Assembly (NCBI RefSeq): GCF_024462775.1
Contig: NZ_JANGCE010000004.1
Coordinates: 62,001 to 126,000 of the forward strand
Source: Butyricicoccus faecihominis
Lineage (GTDB): Bacteria; Bacillota; Clostridia; Oscillospirales; Butyricicoccaceae
Direction of reading: 5' to 3'
DNA length: 64,000 bases
Shown here piece after piece: positions 62,458 through 64,000 of this stretch; position 1 is the stretch's first letter, and every line of letters starts with the position of its first letter. Below the pieces are notes generated by a model that did not search any database, had not been told where the DNA came from, and saw only the letters and a list, made by a program, of their open reading frames with translations. Made by a program: the position numbers and the translations under genes.

Positions 62458-62820
62458 ATGAAAAAACAAACGCCGGGGCTTTTTGCTCTGGGTGCGGCGG
62501 GATACGCCGCGATCGAGATGATGTGGCGCGGTTATACCCACTGGACAATGGCGTTGACCGGCGGCGCGGTGCTTGTCGCGCTGACGCATCTGCGCGAGCA
62601 TGTGCGGGAGGAACCGCCGCTGGGACGCTGCGCGGCGGGCGCGGCGCTGATTACAACGGCGGAGTTCATCGTCGGCCTGACGGTCAACCGCCGCTACCGC
62701 ATGCAGGTGTGGGATTACTCGGAAGAGCGCTTTAATGTGAAGGGGCAGGTGTGCCCCAAATACGCCGCTTTGTGGATGGCGCTCGCCGCACCGATCATGC
62801 TGCCAAAATCGTCAAAATAA
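62458..62820 (+). CDS. Putative membrane protein of the CmpB-like permease family
   Basis: A 120-residue membrane protein with four hydrophobic segments and the motif VWDYSEERFNVKGQVCPKYAALW, matching small members of the PF06541 (ABC_trans_CmpB) group. No ATPase gene is adjacent, so transport is unproven. Confidence 0.75.
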   Translation: MKKQTPGLFALGAAGYAAIEMMWRGYTHWTMALTGGAVLVALTHLREHVREEPPLGRCAAGAALITTAEFIVGLTVNRRYRMQVWDYSEERFNVKGQVCPKYAALWMALAAPIMLPKSSK

Positions 62821-62885
62821 TGCTTGAATTTGCCCGCGCGATACCGTATAATGTCCTTGGCAAGATGCCGAAAGAGGGGTCACAC

Positions 62886-63662
62886 ATGCTTATCGCGATC
62901 AATGCAGGAAACAGCCATATGCTGCTGGGCGGTTATGAGGAAGACGTGCAGGTATTTGCCGCTTCCATCGCCACCGAAACCAAGCAGACGGGCGATTTCT
63001 ACGCCTGCTCCCTACAGCAGGTATTCGCGCTGCATGGGGTGGATACCAAACAGATCACAGGCGCGATCATCAGTTCCGTTGTGCCCGCTATGACGGCCGT
63101 ATTGCAGTATGCGCTGCACCTGCTCGGTGTGGACGATGTGCTGGCGGTGTCGAGCGGTATCAAGACCGGGCTGAACATTCGCGCCGACCAGCCGCGGCAG
63201 GTCGGCGCGGACCGCGTGGCAAATGCCGTAGCGGCCCACGAACGCGGCAAGCTGCCTTGTGTGGTCGTCATCCTCGGCACGGCGACGACCTTTACCGTGC
63301 TGGATGAAACGGGAGCGTTGGTCGGCTCGGCCATCACGGCGGGAATCCGTTTGAGCCTGTCCGCGCTGCGGCAGCAGGCGGCGCAGCTGCCCGCCGTGGC
63401 CATTGAAGCCGGGGAAGAGAGCGTGCTCGCCCGCAACACGGCGGACGCCATGCGCGTGGGCGCGGTATACGGCGCGGCCGCCATGGTGGACGGCATGATC
63501 GATCGGTTCGCCGAAGCGCTGGGCCAAACGCCGCACGTTTACCTGACCGGCGGCTCCGCGATGCTGGTGGAACGCTATCTGCGCGTACCGTTCGAGCGGG
63601 TGGACAGCCTTTGTCTGGACGGATTGCGGCTGATCTGGAAGAAAAACCGCCCCGAAAAGTGA
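62886..63662 (+). CDS. CoaX-like protein lacking catalytic Asp residues
   Basis: A 258-residue paralogue of type III pantothenate kinase. The fold-defining segments remain (PRQVGADRVANAVAAHE, GTATTFTVLDETG, LTGGSAMLVERYL), but DVGNTN is NAGNSH and VDIGTATT is VILGTATT, so both Asp residues expected to hold metal and activate pantothenate are gone. It lies 63 nt before a PanT-like ECF S-component gene. I infer a regulatory or sensory role in pantothenate supply, or an altered substrate. The ATG at 62886 is fixed by family alignment. Confidence 0.85.
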   Translation: MLIAINAGNSHMLLGGYEEDVQVFAASIATETKQTGDFYACSLQQVFALHGVDTKQITGAIISSVVPAMTAVLQYALHLLGVDDVLAVSSGIKTGLNIRADQPRQVGADRVANAVAAHERGKLPCVVVILGTATTFTVLDETGALVGSAITAGIRLSLSALRQQAAQLPAVAIEAGEESVLARNTADAMRVGAVYGAAAMVDGMIDRFAEALGQTPHVYLTGGSAMLVERYLRVPFERVDSLCLDGLRLIWKKNRPEK

Positions 63663-63725
63663 TCTTGCCGAAAAATCAGCCCTGTACTCTATAAGGAAGA
63701 GACGGGAGCAGGAGGAAAACTACAT

Positions 63726-64000
63726 ATGAAAAAGAAGACTGATGTAAAGCTGCTTTCACAAATGGCGCTGCTGGTAGCGCTGATGCTGGTGCTGGCGTTC
63801 ACGCCGCTGGGCTTTATCCCCCTTGGCTTTATGAACGCGACGACCATGCACATCCCGGTCATTCTGGGCGCGTGCCTGCTGGGTCCCAAGCTGGGCGGCG
63901 TGTTGGGCGGCGTGTTCGGTGTGACGAGCGTCCTCCGGGCGACGATCGCGCCCAATCTTACCTCGTTCGTGTTCACGCCGTTTTATAGCTTTAGCCCGGA
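63726..64000 (+). CDS. ECF transporter S component, PanT-like (partial)
   Basis: The first 91 codons of a membrane protein cut by the window end. The pattern KLLSQMALLVALMLVLAFTPLGFIPLGFMNATTMHIPVILGACLLGPKLGGVLGGVFG is typical of ECF S components of the pantothenate/thiamine-like group. Position after a CoaX-like gene supports pantothenate as the ligand. AGGAGG lies before the ATG. Confidence 0.82.
   Translation, partial: MKKKTDVKLLSQMALLVALMLVLAFTPLGFIPLGFMNATTMHIPVILGACLLGPKLGGVLGGVFGVTSVLRATIAPNLTSFVFTPFYSFSP

Overview
The window reads as a chromosome segment of a GC-rich, spore-forming, low-oxygen Firmicute of class Clostridia. The gene content resembles Oscillospiraceae or Butyricicoccaceae (Agathobaculum/Butyricicoccus type), but that placement is an inference. 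Support comes from sporulation genes yabP and yabQ in the Bacillus/Clostridia order yabM-mazG-rqcP-yabP-yabQ-divIC-yabR, a reverse rubrerythrin, HemZ, a DUF4364 regulator, type III pantothenate kinase and TTG/GTG starts with strong Shine-Dalgarno sites. Host DNA is GC-rich and densely packed.

About 1-11,700 is host sequence. It holds the 5'-truncated end of a surface protein with repeated SpaA/Cna_B domains ending at a 13-C tract, an ABC-F ATPase, a DUF2752 protein, a CpXC protein, a heavy-metal exporter, a DEAD-box helicase, a phosphodiester glycosidase family protein, a divergent MATE pump/MerR regulator pair sharing a MerR-type 19-bp-spacer promoter, and an Rrf2 regulator followed by reverse rubrerythrin.

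About 11,699-28,276 is a 16.6 kb AT-rich integrative element inserted inside the last codons of the rubrerythrin gene. The left end supplies a synonymously diverged 3' end that restores the protein. The original 3' end ([18 protein letters not shown] and stop) and its terminator lie at the right end. The element encodes an XRE regulator, two secreted stalk-domain proteins, a SprT-like protease, a fusion of tyrosine-integrase DNA-binding domains to a C5-cytosine methyltransferase, several unknown proteins, two D-armless tRNA-like RNAs, a primase-helicase behind a six-copy iteron array, two resolvase-like proteins without visible catalytic residues around a seven-copy palindrome array, a catalytic-domain-only tyrosine recombinase and a full-length integrase. 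I see no relaxase, conjugation or virion genes, so it looks like a replicating integrative element or satellite.

About 28,277-64,000 is host again: lrgAB and a DUF4364 regulator; radC, uvrB, a QueG-like gene, phzF and uvrA; recJ, relA/spoT, dtd, an MBL hydrolase, hemZ and a kinase; the yabM-to-yabR division/sporulation cluster with an HU gene inserted; an amidohydrolase, fumarase alpha subunit, hpf, ksgA and a TfoX-like gene; a small three-gene minus-strand cluster; coaX, nth, glyA and pgi; and finally a second CoaX-like protein lacking key Asp residues beside a PanT-like ECF S component cut by the window edge.

The most unusual material is in the element: the integrase-methyltransferase chimera, the palindrome array with its resolvase-like proteins, the tRNA-like leaders, and the codon-diverged repair of the target gene.
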